Positions 1 through 8,012 are shown, numbered from the stretch's first letter. The stretch is DNA of 13,708 nucleotides from an uncultured Anaerolineaceae bacterium (GCA_937967805.1 CALBTC010000058.1:1-13708); one strand, 5' to 3'. A program made the numbers and translations. Notes: a model not told the origin generated them from the sequence alone.

Positions 1-1203
1 ATGGATATTACCCAAACGGCCGAAGTCCGCATGACTATCCAGGAAATGTTCGAATCTATGCTGGCAGAAGAAAGCATTGTCTTAACCCGTAACGAAAAAC
101 GCCGCTTATTTGAGGCAATTGTGGCGGAAATTTTGGGTTTTGGCCCACTCGAACAGTTTTTGCACATGGACGGCGTTACAGAAATCATGGTGAATGGTCC
201 TAAGAATGTTTATATTGAGCGCGGCGGGAAGATCCAGCGTGTCAATGTAACGTTTGAAGACAATGATCATTTGCTGCGCATCATTGACCGCATTGTGGCG
301 CCGTTAGGACGCCGTATTGACGAAGGATCGCCCATGGTGGATGCCCGGTTGCCTGATGGTTCTCGTGTGAATGCCGTTATTCCACCGATTTCGCTAAATG
401 GTGCCTCGCTTACCATCCGTATTTTCTCGAAGATTCCCTTTACGGTTGAAAACATTATTGAGTTTGGCAGTATCACCGTTGAAGCGGTTGAGTTCTTGAA
501 AGCATGCGTTATTTCTAAACTCAACGTCATGATTTCTGGCGGTACCGGTTCTGGTAAAACGACGCTGCTGAACATTCTTTCGGGCTTTATTCCCGATGAA
601 GAGCGCATCGTTACCATTGAGAACGCGGCAGAATTGCAGCTGCGCCAGGATCATGTGGTGACTTTGGAATCTCGTAATGCCAACGTTGAAGGCCGGGGGG
701 CCGTAACGATTCAGGATTTGGTCATTAACTCACTGCGTATGCGTCCCGACCGCATTATTGTAGGTGAGGTTCGTGGTGGCGAAGCCCTGGACATGTTGCA
801 GGCCATGAACACCGGTCATGATGGCAGCCTGGCTACAGGCCATGCCAACAGCCCGCGCGATATGTTGGCCCGTCTGGAGACAATGGTTTTGATGGCCGGT
901 ATGGACTTGCCACACCGCGCTATTCGCGAGCAGATTGCCGCTGCTATTCATCTGGTTGTGCATCAGGATCGTATGCGGGATGGGTCTCGTAAAGTTACTT
1001 CTATTAGCGAGATTCAGGGCATGGAAGGTGATGTGATTACCACATCAGAAATCTTCCGATTTGAGCAGACAAACATTGAGAATGGTAAGGTGATTGGGCG
1101 TTTACGCCCCACAGGCTTAAGGCCGAAATTTATGTGGAAGATTCAAGAAGCCGGTATCATGCTGCCGCCCTCTATCTTTGGCATTGGTAGCCGTCGCCGC
1201 TAG
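1..1203 (+). CDS. tadA: TadA/CpaF-type pilus assembly ATPase (probably 5'-truncated by the window)
   Basis: This is the cytoplasmic hexameric ATPase of the type II/IV secretion superfamily that powers Tad (type IVc) pilus assembly. The Walker A motif GGTGSGKT is at residues 180-187. The Walker B-like stretch [11 protein letters not shown] is at 251-261. The His-box region [12 protein letters not shown] is at 272-283. The N-terminal part (about 1-150) carries the usual conserved [16 protein letters not shown]-like and [12 protein letters not shown] blocks. The visible 400 residues begin with ATG at base 1, but CpaF proteins usually have some tens of further N-terminal residues, so this Met may be internal and the gene may start outside the window. 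The TAG stop is followed 25 nt later by tadB, and tadC comes next, so this is the first visible gene of a tadABC operon. The family assignment is secure; the true start is unknown. Confidence 0.95.
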   Translation: MDITQTAEVRMTIQEMFESMLAEESIVLTRNEKRRLFEAIVAEILGFGPLEQFLHMDGVTEIMVNGPKNVYIERGGKIQRVNVTFEDNDHLLRIIDRIVAPLGRRIDEGSPMVDARLPDGSRVNAVIPPISLNGASLTIRIFSKIPFTVENIIEFGSITVEAVEFLKACVISKLNVMISGGTGSGKTTLLNILSGFIPDEERIVTIENAAELQLRQDHVVTLESRNANVEGRGAVTIQDLVINSLRMRPDRIIVGEVRGGEALDMLQAMNTGHDGSLATGHANSPRDMLARLETMVLMAGMDLPHRAIREQIAAAIHLVVHQDRMRDGSRKVTSISEIQGMEGDVITTSEIFRFEQTNIENGKVIGRLRPTGLRPKFMWKIQEAGIMLPPSIFGIGSRRR

Positions 1204-1214
1204 GTGGATTTCTT

Positions 1215-1221
1215 AGAGGAG
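1215..1221 (+). promoter_or_regulatory. Ribosome binding site deciding the tadB start
   Basis: AGAGGAG lies 7 nt before the ATG at 1229. A GTG at 1223 is in the same frame, but only 1 nt would separate it from this site, so the ATG is preferred. Confidence 0.75.
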
Positions 1222-1228
1222 CGTGTTT

Positions 1229-2224
1229 ATGTCTCCATTAATTATCATCGTAGGTGCATTTGCCATTTTGCTGATGCTTGGTGCAGGAATTGCCATTGTT
1301 GTGACCGGTAACCAAAGCACGGTTGATGAACGGTTGGAACAGTTTGTTGGTTCCACAACCGTTGTTGACTTGCCTGAAAGTGTTGTAGATGACGCTGGCC
1401 CAGATGTTGCCGATCGATTAGATAAAGCGTTATCGGGGCGCAATTTCTTTGAGCCGATTCGTGAACGTATTTCCCGAGCAGATGCCAAGCTGCGTGTCAG
1501 TGAATATATTACGCTTGTGTTTATTTGTGGCGCGTTGGGCGCTGTCATTGGCTACTTTTTGCCGCAGCAAAATTCATGGTTTATCGGTCTTGTTGGCGGC
1601 TTTATAGGGCTTAGGGTTCCCCGGTTTTATGTGCGAACAATGGCCAAGCGGCGGATGCAGGCGTTTGATGGGCAGTTGAGCGACACGCTTAATCTGTGGG
1701 TCAATGCGCTTCGCTCCGGGTATAGTGTTTTGCAGGCTATGGAAGCAATTGCGACCGAGCTGCCGCCGCCCGTTTCGGCTGAATTTGAACGAGTTGTTCA
1801 AGAGGTACGCTTAGGGCTCAGTGTGGAGCAAGCGTTGGCCAATATGTATCGGCGCGTGCCCAGTGAAGACCTGGATTTGGTAATTACGGCCGTAAACATT
1901 CAACGCGAAGTGGGTGGTAACCTGGCCGAAGTTTTGGATACCATTAGCTTTACCATTCGTGAACGGGTTCGGATTAAGGGCGAAATTCGCACGTTAACCG
2001 CCCAGGGGCGCGCTTCAGGCTGGATTATTAGTGTGCTGCCTATCGTTTTAGGTTTTATTTTATATCTGATTAACCCCGAATATGTCTCGGAGCTTTGGGT
2101 TTTAGAAGATCCGTGGATTCTGCCGCAAATAGTTCCTTGTGGTTGGATTGTTATTGCCTTTAGCGCCATCATGATTGGCGCCGGTGCCTACGCCATCAGC
2201 AGAATTGTGAACATTGAAGTGTAA
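1229..2224 (+). CDS. tadB: TadB-like inner-membrane platform protein
   Basis: This 331-residue membrane protein has the type II secretion F (T2SSF/GspF-like) domain. In Tad systems TadB pairs with TadC to form the platform on which the TadA ATPase acts. Hydrophobic segments are visible at about residues 4-26, 93-111, 115-133, 264-281 and 304-325. The cytoplasmic T2SSF core lies at about 150-260 and includes the characteristic stretch LRSGYSVLQAME (161-172) and the conserved REVGGNLAEVLD (226-237). The ATG start is fixed by an AGAGGAG site. The gene follows tadA by 25 nt and precedes tadC by 37 nt. TadB and TadC both begin MSPL followed by a hydrophobic helix, in keeping with their being paralogues. 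The stop codon TAA is overlapped by one copy of the ACGGCCGT palindrome (2224-2231). Confidence 0.92.
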   Translation: MSPLIIIVGAFAILLMLGAGIAIVVTGNQSTVDERLEQFVGSTTVVDLPESVVDDAGPDVADRLDKALSGRNFFEPIRERISRADAKLRVSEYITLVFICGALGAVIGYFLPQQNSWFIGLVGGFIGLRVPRFYVRTMAKRRMQAFDGQLSDTLNLWVNALRSGYSVLQAMEAIATELPPPVSAEFERVVQEVRLGLSVEQALANMYRRVPSEDLDLVITAVNIQREVGGNLAEVLDTISFTIRERVRIKGEIRTLTAQGRASGWIISVLPIVLGFILYLINPEYVSELWVLEDPWILPQIVPCGWIVIAFSAIMIGAGAYAISRIVNIEV

Positions 2225-2261
2225 CGGCCGTTTGAGCGTTTGAAGTAGGAGAACTGTTACT

Positions 2262-3206
2262 ATGTCACCATTAATGTTACTCATTATTGTTGTTTTGGCC
2301 CTCGTGCTTATGGGCGGCAGCGTTCTGCTGCTGCGGCGTTCCGAAGAAGACCCGTTGTCCGTGCGTATTGACGAATTTGCCGCCAGAGAAGAAATTGTCT
2401 CCATTGAAGAGATTGAGCTGTCTTTACCTTTTTCTGACCGTGTGTTTGTGCCGTTGATTCGCCGTATCAGCGAATTCTTAGTGCAGTACACACCTCAGAA
2501 AACGCTGGAGAGCACCACCCGGCTGCTGGAGCTAGCCGGGAATCCGCGCAATATGCGCGCCGCTGAATTTATTGTGGTGCGTGGTGTGTTTACCGTCTTT
2601 TTTGCCGCGCTTGTTTTTCTAATGATGTCTCGCCTGGGAAGCGCCGAGCTTGGCAGACGGCTGCTTTATACGCTGGGTGCGGCTATTTTAGGCTGGTATT
2701 TGCCCTGGATGATGCTGCGCTCAATGGTGGATCGCCGTAAAGACGCTATCATCAAAAAATTGCCCGACGCTCTAGATTTGATGACAATTTGTGTAGATGC
2801 CGGCCTGACCTTTAATGCCGCCATGCAAAAAGTGGATGAAAAGTGGGATGATCCGCTGGCCAATGAGTTTGGTCGCGTTATTCATGAGATGCAGCTGGGT
2901 AAATCGCGACGCCAATCACTGCGCGATATGTCTGACCGAATGGATGTGCCGGATGTAACCAGCTTTATTGCCGCCGTTTTGCAGGCAGACCAGCTTGGTG
3001 TAGGTATTGGTAAGATTTTGCGTATCCAATCGGAACAGATGCGCGTGCGGCGGCGGCAGCGGGCTGAGGAGAAGGCGCAGCAGGCACCGGTAAAAATGTT
3101 GTTCCCGATGGTGTTCTTAATTTTCCCTTCCATCTTTGTGGTTTTGTTAGGCCCTGCCGGATTCCAGGTACTGCGAAATGAGGCATTGGGCGGCGTTACC
3201 GGTTAA
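2262..3206 (+). CDS. tadC: TadC-like inner-membrane platform protein
   Basis: This is the second T2SSF-domain protein of the Tad platform, 314 residues long. It has an N-terminal hydrophobic helix (about 4-25), a membrane pair at about 104-124 and 134-153, a cytoplasmic T2SSF core at about 160-275 containing KKLPDALDLMTICVDAGLTF (165-184), and a C-terminal helix at about 278-300. The PDALDLM and GL(T/S)F pattern is typical of TadC. An AGGAG site at 2247-2251 sits 10 nt before the ATG. The gene is the last of the visible tad operon, and 135 nt without a gene follow. No pilin, prepilin peptidase or tadZ gene lies in the window; they may be further upstream. Confidence 0.92.
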   Translation: MSPLMLLIIVVLALVLMGGSVLLLRRSEEDPLSVRIDEFAAREEIVSIEEIELSLPFSDRVFVPLIRRISEFLVQYTPQKTLESTTRLLELAGNPRNMRAAEFIVVRGVFTVFFAALVFLMMSRLGSAELGRRLLYTLGAAILGWYLPWMMLRSMVDRRKDAIIKKLPDALDLMTICVDAGLTFNAAMQKVDEKWDDPLANEFGRVIHEMQLGKSRRQSLRDMSDRMDVPDVTSFIAAVLQADQLGVGIGKILRIQSEQMRVRRRQRAEEKAQQAPVKMLFPMVFLIFPSIFVVLLGPAGFQVLRNEALGGVTG

Positions 3207-3223
3207 TTATTAGCGTCAGCGGT

Positions 3224-3323
3224 TTCAAAAAAATGAAAATTGGATGTGTTCACGTCATATTGAGTAGAAAAACGCATCCACAAGGTTTGCCCGTTTCCTC
3301 AAGTTCAAAAAAATGGGCAAACC
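3224..3323. repeat. Two tandem inverted repeats with a flanking 12-nt direct repeat (tadC-comF spacer)
   Basis: The spacer holds two hairpin-forming inverted repeats in series. The first pairs TGGATGTGTT (3241-3250) with AACGCATCCA (3271-3280), with one G-T pair. The second pairs GGTTTGCCC (3284-3292) with GGGCAAACC (3315-3323), which is perfect, across a 22-nt loop. TTCAAAAAAATG occurs exactly at 3224-3235 and 3304-3315, 80 bp apart. The structure may act as a terminator for the tad operon, although no U-tract follows, or may be a small inserted element. Confidence 0.55.
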
Positions 3324-3341
3324 GTAAGGGTCAAGCAGTCA

Positions 3342-4073
3342 TTGGCTGAAAAGATTCAACTGCCAGTCTTGACCTGGCGTAGTCGTGCGAAGGGGCTGGC
3401 AGATTCCCTCCTTAATTTTGTTTTTCCCCCTGTTTGCGGCGCCTGCAAAAAAGCAGGCGCGTTAATTTGCCAAGATTGCAACAACCAGCTTCAATGGGTA
3501 CAAGCACCTCTTTGTAATCGTTGTGGCAGGCCAATGCCTAGACCAACTGTATGCTGTTCAGTTTGCCAGGAACGGCCGTTACCCCTCAACCAAATTCGCG
3601 CCGCCGTCCTGTTTGCTCATCCCGTTGCCAAATTGATTCATAACCTAAAATATAACAATGCATTCGGCCTGGCCAAACCGTTGGCCCAAATGATGGCTGA
3701 TGCCTGGGCAACCTGGCACATGCCGGTAGATTTGGTGCTGCCCATTCCGCTCCATGCCGAACGCCAGCGCGAAAGAGGGTATAATCAGGCTGCATTGCTC
3801 ACACGCGACTTTTGCAACGAGGTTGCTTTACCCTACGCTGAAGAAGGGTTGTGCAGAACCCGGTTTACGACGCCGCAGGTGGGGTTAACGGCCGTTGAGC
3901 GGCTAAAAAATGTACAGGATGCCTTCGCCGTAACGGTAGATGTTGTGGGTAAACATATCCTTTTAATCGACGATGTCTGCACGACCGGGGCCACGATGGC
4001 CGCCGCAGCCGGCGCGCTTCACGCCGCGGGTGCAGCCGCTGTTTCCGGCTATTGCGTGGCCCGTGCAATTTAG
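3342..4073 (+). CDS. comF: ComF-family phosphoribosyltransferase-like protein
   Basis: ComF proteins combine an N-terminal zinc finger with a type I phosphoribosyltransferase domain and are needed for natural transformation in Bacillus, Haemophilus and others, acting in the cytoplasm. The 243-residue product has paired cysteines CGAC (32-35), CQDC (43-46), CNRC (58-61) and CCSVC (71-75), then the ComF signature RERGYNQA (143-150) and the PRPP-binding loop LLIDDVCTTGATM (207-219). The length is normal for the family. The start is less sure: TTG at 3342 is the best visible codon, with AAGGG 11 nt upstream, and no ATG or GTG is well placed in this frame. The gene lies 135 nt behind tadC, so an operon link is possible but unproven. 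Pilus genes next to comF would suit a DNA-uptake role, but comF is also widespread in bacteria not known to be competent. Confidence 0.93.
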   Translation: MAEKIQLPVLTWRSRAKGLADSLLNFVFPPVCGACKKAGALICQDCNNQLQWVQAPLCNRCGRPMPRPTVCCSVCQERPLPLNQIRAAVLFAHPVAKLIHNLKYNNAFGLAKPLAQMMADAWATWHMPVDLVLPIPLHAERQRERGYNQAALLTRDFCNEVALPYAEEGLCRTRFTTPQVGLTAVERLKNVQDAFAVTVDVVGKHILLIDDVCTTGATMAAAAGALHAAGAAAVSGYCVARAI

Positions 4074-4104
4074 CAGAGGATAGGAGAAACTTATTTGTTT
4101 TGGG

Positions 4105-4185
4105 CATCATATTTTTCTCATATGATGAAGATGTGGAGCAGATCACAGTGAAACCATCTATTTGTTCTGCAAAACTCTCTGTGAT
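4105..4185. other. Two inverted repeats in the comF-hpf spacer
   Basis: CATCATAT (4105-4112) pairs perfectly with ATATGATG (4120-4127) over a 7-nt T-rich loop. ATCACAG (4142-4148) pairs with CTGTGAT (4179-4185) over a 30-nt loop. Both lie between the comF stop and the hpf start. They could be part of the hpf promoter or leader, or a weak comF terminator; there is no proper U-tract. The rest of the 160-nt spacer is AT-rich and shows no gene. Confidence 0.35.
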
Positions 4186-4233
4186 TTGCTAAATGACCAG
4201 AATTTCTTTTCTTAAACAAAGGGAGATTAGACG

Positions 4234-4803
4234 ATGGAACTATCAGTAAACGGCCGTAACATGGAAGTCACCACAAGATTGCGCAATTACGTAGAAAAGA
4301 AAACAGGAAAACTTGATAGATATATGCCCAATCTGGCTGAAGTGCACGTAGACCTTTCCGAATCAAACGCCCGCAACGTTGTCGAACGTCAGGTAGCCCA
4401 AATCACCATTCGTGATAAGCGGGGCACTATCTTGCGTGCCGAAGAGCGCAGCAGCGATATGTTCGCCTCCATTGATGCCGTCGTAGACAAACTTTATCGC
4501 CAAATTAGCCGCTACCGGGGTAAACGGCAGCGCAAATGGCGCGGCGGCAATGGCAATAACGAAGAATTCATCATGGGTGAACCGCTGCCTCTGGAAGAAG
4601 AACTGGCCGAAACAGAAGAACCGGCTATTGTGCGCACCAAAAAATTTACCATGCGGCCGATGAGTGCCGAAGAAGCCGTTGACCAAATTGAACTGCTTGG
4701 CCACGATTTTTTTGTCTTTTTTAATGCTGATGAACAAGCCGTGAACGTGCTTTACCGGCGGCGCGATAACAATTACGGGCTGCTACAGCCCGACATGGAT
4801 TAA
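4234..4803 (+). CDS. hpf: Long-form ribosome hibernation promoting factor (HPF/RaiA family)
   Basis: Long HPF binds the 30S subunit in stationary phase or stress and dimerises 70S ribosomes into inactive 100S particles. The 189-residue product shows the two-domain layout. The ribosome-binding S30AE domain (about 1-100) begins MELSVNGRNMEVT and contains the basic helix region DAVVDKLYRQISRYRGKRQRK (82-102). An acidic linker (about 108-132) follows, then the C-terminal dimerisation domain (about 133-189) with the typical KFTMRPMSAEEAVDQIELLG and FFVFFN-type stretches. The length separates it from short HPF/YfiA. AGGGAG stands 9-10 nt before the ATG. The gene is monocistronic on the evidence of a strong terminator directly behind it. 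Confidence 0.96.
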   Translation: MELSVNGRNMEVTTRLRNYVEKKTGKLDRYMPNLAEVHVDLSESNARNVVERQVAQITIRDKRGTILRAEERSSDMFASIDAVVDKLYRQISRYRGKRQRKWRGGNGNNEEFIMGEPLPLEEELAETEEPAIVRTKKFTMRPMSAEEAVDQIELLGHDFFVFFNADEQAVNVLYRRRDNNYGLLQPDMD

Positions 4804-4816
4804 CAACGATATTAGG

Positions 4817-4858
4817 CGCTCCGAAAGTAAAACTTGACTTTCGGAGCGTTTCCTTTTT
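4817..4858 (+). terminator. Intrinsic terminator of hpf
   Basis: CGCTCCGAAAGT (4817-4828) pairs perfectly with ACTTTCGGAGCG (4837-4848) across an 8-nt loop, and TTTCCTTTTT follows at 4849-4858. It starts 13 nt after the hpf stop. Confidence 0.92.
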
Positions 4859-4871
4859 CCTCAAATAAGTG

Positions 4872-5372
4872 ATGTCACGACCCCATATTCTTGTTGTGTG
4901 TACGGCCAATATTTGCCGGTCGCCTGTGGCTGAGGCTTTGCTGCGCACCAAACTAAATGAAGTTGGATTAACGGATTGGACCGTTTCGTCTGCCGGCACC
5001 TGGGCCGAACCGGGCCACACGGCCGCACCGTTCAGCACTGCGCTCATGGCCGAACGCGGGCTGGACATTCGCTCCCACCGCTCGCAGCCGGTAACCAACC
5101 GGTTGCTGCAGCAAGCCGATTTGGTCCTTTGCCTGGAAACGGGGCACGCGCAAAGCTTGCGGCGGGATTATCCGGCGCATCAGCATAAAATTGTCACCAT
5201 CCGGCAAATGGCAGGTAAGCGGGGCAGCGTACGCGATCCGTATGGCGGGTCGCGCCGGCAGTATGAGCGTATGGTGGCTGAAGTTGACGAACTCATTGAA
5301 CAAGGCTTCCCCCGAATTCGGGCATTGGCGCAGGAGAATTTTCAGAGAAGAGGCGAGGATGGATCGAGCTGA
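4872..5372 (+). CDS. Low-molecular-weight protein tyrosine phosphatase
   Basis: This is a cytoplasmic protein phosphatase of the LMW-PTP family. The catalytic P-loop is CTANICR (CX5R, residues 10-16), followed by SPVAEALLR. The general acid sits in VRDPYGGS (Asp122). The 166-residue length is slightly above the usual 140-160. The position that is Thr in the arginine phosphatase YwlE is Ile14 here, which is what classic tyrosine phosphatases have, so a tyrosine substrate is more likely. ATG at 4872 is preferred; a GTG at 4869 is in frame. Neither has a clear Shine-Dalgarno site, and the hpf terminator tail ends only 13 nt upstream, so the promoter is not obvious. The 3' end overlaps the Nif3-like gene by 14 nt, suggesting translational coupling. 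The true physiological substrate cannot be told from sequence. Confidence 0.92.
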   Translation: MSRPHILVVCTANICRSPVAEALLRTKLNEVGLTDWTVSSAGTWAEPGHTAAPFSTALMAERGLDIRSHRSQPVTNRLLQQADLVLCLETGHAQSLRRDYPAHQHKIVTIRQMAGKRGSVRDPYGGSRRQYERMVAEVDELIEQGFPRIRALAQENFQRRGEDGSS

Positions 5373-6114
5373 GTTAGTAACCTATTTAGATGATTATTTA
5401 AACATTGCCGAGATTGGCGACTACGGGCCGCAAGGCTTGCAGGTTGAAACCACCAACACCGACGTACAGCGCATTGCCCTGGCGGTAGACGTATCGCCGG
5501 TGATTATTGAAACGGCCGTATCCTGGCAGGCAGATATGCTCCTGGTGCATCACGGCGTGCTGTGGCGGCAGGTCGAACGTATCGCCGGGCCGCTGGGCGC
5601 GCGCGTGCAGCAGATGATGGCCCACGGGCTCAATTTATATGCGGCCCATCTTCCGCTGGATGCCCATCCCGAAGTAGGCAACAATGCCGTGCTGGCCAAC
5701 ATGTTTGGCGTAACAGACGTTGAATGGTGGTATTCACCCACCAACGTCCCCATCGCTGTGGTGGGAGACGTGCCCGCCAAACCAGGCCTGGATGATCTGG
5801 TGAGCCAGGTCAATAGCCGGCTCAATACCGAAGCCACTGTGCTGGCGCACGGTCCGGCCCAGGTGCAGCGGCTGGCCATCCTCTCCGGCTTTGGCGCCGA
5901 TAAGGTGGCCGAGGCTAAAGCGCTGGGGGCCGATACCTTCTTGACCGGCGAAACGTCCCACGCCAACTATTGGGCCGCCTCTGATTATGGCCTGAACGTC
6001 ATTTTTGCCGGACATTATGCCACTGAGACCGTTGGCGTGCAGGCGCTGGGTGCCCATCTAAGCGAAAAATTTGGCGTGGAAACACGCTTTTTTGATTTTC
6101 CCACAAAAATGTAG
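5359..6114 (+). CDS. Nif3-like dinuclear metal centre protein (GTP cyclohydrolase I type 2 / NIF3 family)
   Basis: This 251-residue product is a single-domain member of the NIF3/YbgI family, toroidal proteins that hold two metal ions per subunit. Their biochemical role is unsettled; the common database label GTP cyclohydrolase 1 type 2 rests on one homologue. The metal ligands are visible: His64-His65 in LLVHHG, Asp101 in HLPLDAHP, and His219 plus Glu223 in GHYATE. The N-terminal region GDYGPQGLQVE matches the family's D-x-GxQ block. The start is the ATG at 5359, with AGAGAAGAGG 5 nt upstream. The open frame continues back to 5191 inside the phosphatase gene, but that extension does not look like this family. 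The start overlaps the phosphatase stop by 14 nt, so the pair forms an operon. Confidence 0.92.
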   Translation: MDRAELVTYLDDYLNIAEIGDYGPQGLQVETTNTDVQRIALAVDVSPVIIETAVSWQADMLLVHHGVLWRQVERIAGPLGARVQQMMAHGLNLYAAHLPLDAHPEVGNNAVLANMFGVTDVEWWYSPTNVPIAVVGDVPAKPGLDDLVSQVNSRLNTEATVLAHGPAQVQRLAILSGFGADKVAEAKALGADTFLTGETSHANYWAASDYGLNVIFAGHYATETVGVQALGAHLSEKFGVETRFFDFPTKM

Positions 6115-6132
6115 ATTGACGTTAAAAAAATA

Positions 6133-6201
6133 GAACGCTGATTTCCCTGATCTCCCTGATTGAGAAGTTTTTCATCAGGTAAATCAGGGCGATCAGCGTC
6201 C
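6133..6201. repeat. 69-bp inverted-repeat element with 9-nt periodic CTGAT motifs
   Basis: A 28-nt left arm (6133-6160) and 28-nt right arm (6174-6201) match as inverted repeats at 23 of 28 positions around a 13-nt centre. Within the left arm CTGAT recurs at 6138, 6147 and 6156, exactly 9 nt apart, and ATCAG recurs at 6174, 6183 and 6192 in the right arm. It sits in the kbl leader, ending 9 nt before the ribosome binding site. It could fold as a long hairpin in the mRNA or be a dispersed palindromic repeat. Confidence 0.75.
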
Positions 6202-6222
6202 CATTCATGAAGGAGAACTTTT

Positions 6223-7404
<1,182 letters not shown>

Positions 7405-7430
7405 CCTGGGCCAACAAACGTTTCCTGGCC

Positions 7431-7499
7431 CGTCATGCCTGCGAAGGCAGGAATCCACTCTGGGCGAGAAGATGGATACCCACCTTCGTGGGTATGACA
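7431..7499. repeat. 69-bp nested palindromic repeat element
   Basis: The left arm (7431-7457, beginning CGTCATGCCTGCGAAGGCAG) is an inverted copy of the right arm (7473-7499, ending GTGGGTATGACA), with a 15-nt centre. Each arm is itself a small hairpin: CCTGC-GAAG-GCAGG on the left and ACCCA-CCTTCG-TGGGT on the right. The design resembles the dispersed GTCAT-CC-GC-GAA-GC-GG-AT-CC palindromes seen in many bacteria. It lies in the convergent spacer behind kbl and is not a good terminator because no U-tract follows. Confidence 0.75.
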
Positions 7500-7515
7500 C
7501 CTATTAGGGTAAAAA

Positions 7516-7552
7516 AAGCCCCTGGCAGATATTTATCATCTGCCAGGGGCTT
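7516..7552 (-). terminator. Intrinsic terminator of the 136-residue gene, possibly bidirectional
   Basis: AAGCCCCTGGCAGAT (7516-7530) and ATCTGCCAGGGGCTT (7538-7552) form a perfect 15-bp stem with a 7-nt loop. On the - strand the stem runs into seven T residues, 33 nt after the stop of the leftward gene. On the + strand the tail is weaker (TTGTTGATT), so it may also slow transcription from kbl. Confidence 0.92.
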
Positions 7553-7585
7553 GTTGATTATCATTTAGGGTAGAATGTTTATGGT

Positions 7586-7996
7586 TCAGACGCCAACACT
7601 TTGCAGGTGCAATGTTTGTAGAAATTTCTGCCGCAGCTCGGGGAAAGCCAGCAGCTTTTGGAAGATGGATGGATAGCGCGCACCTATATCTTCGCCTTTG
7701 CAGGCAGACTCAGCAACCTGCGGCAGCCAATCATAATCGGTGGGAACCAACGTGGTTCCACACCCTTGCACCTGGTCCAGCAGCTCCAAAAAAGCGTCGC
7801 CGGCTTCAGGCCAGGCGTTCAGGCTTATTAGCTGCCGTCTTAATGTTTTGATGCCTTCATCCTGGACGGAAGCGCCATTAGACGATCCGGCTAAATTGGA
7901 CTGCTTAGACTCAAATGGTTTGGTCGTTTGCCAAAAACTGGTATCTGTAAAATGGCTCACCCGATAGCTCCTATTCAACCCACTCATTATTCTCAT
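7586..7996 (-). CDS. Small protein of unknown function, possibly a degenerate anti-sigma-type zinc-finger relative
   Basis: I do not recognise this 136-residue protein with certainty. It has a polar N-terminus (1-50), no membrane helix or signal peptide, and a helical C-terminal half. The last third, GEDIGARYPSIFQKLLAFPELRQKFL (101-126), resembles the tail of Chloroflexi anti-sigma-like proteins, in which a motif of the form yPxhxxHLxxCPxCR is usual. Here the His and both Cys positions would be Lys, Phe and Leu, so zinc binding there looks lost. That comparison is from memory. Evidence for a real gene is the perfect terminator 33 nt behind its stop and the absence of any competing frame. The start is the ATG at 7996, with GAGG about 12 nt upstream; an ATG three codons later is possible. 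A 15-bp AT-rich palindrome lies 17 nt upstream. Confidence 0.7.
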   Translation of the reverse strand: MRIMSGLNRSYRVSHFTDTSFWQTTKPFESKQSNLAGSSNGASVQDEGIKTLRRQLISLNAWPEAGDAFLELLDQVQGCGTTLVPTDYDWLPQVAESACKGEDIGARYPSIFQKLLAFPELRQKFLQTLHLQSVGV

Positions 7997-8012
7997 GGGT
8001 ACTGCTGACCTC

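Noticed and set aside
5191..5358. N-terminal extension of the Nif3-like protein
   Set aside because: The extra residues lie inside the phosphatase gene in another frame and match nothing in NIF3; the ATG at 5359 has a good ribosome binding site.
7612..7967. Two + strand open frames of 79 and 75 codons
   Set aside because: They oppose the 136-residue gene, which has a matching terminator on its own strand; their sequence looks like out-of-frame translation.
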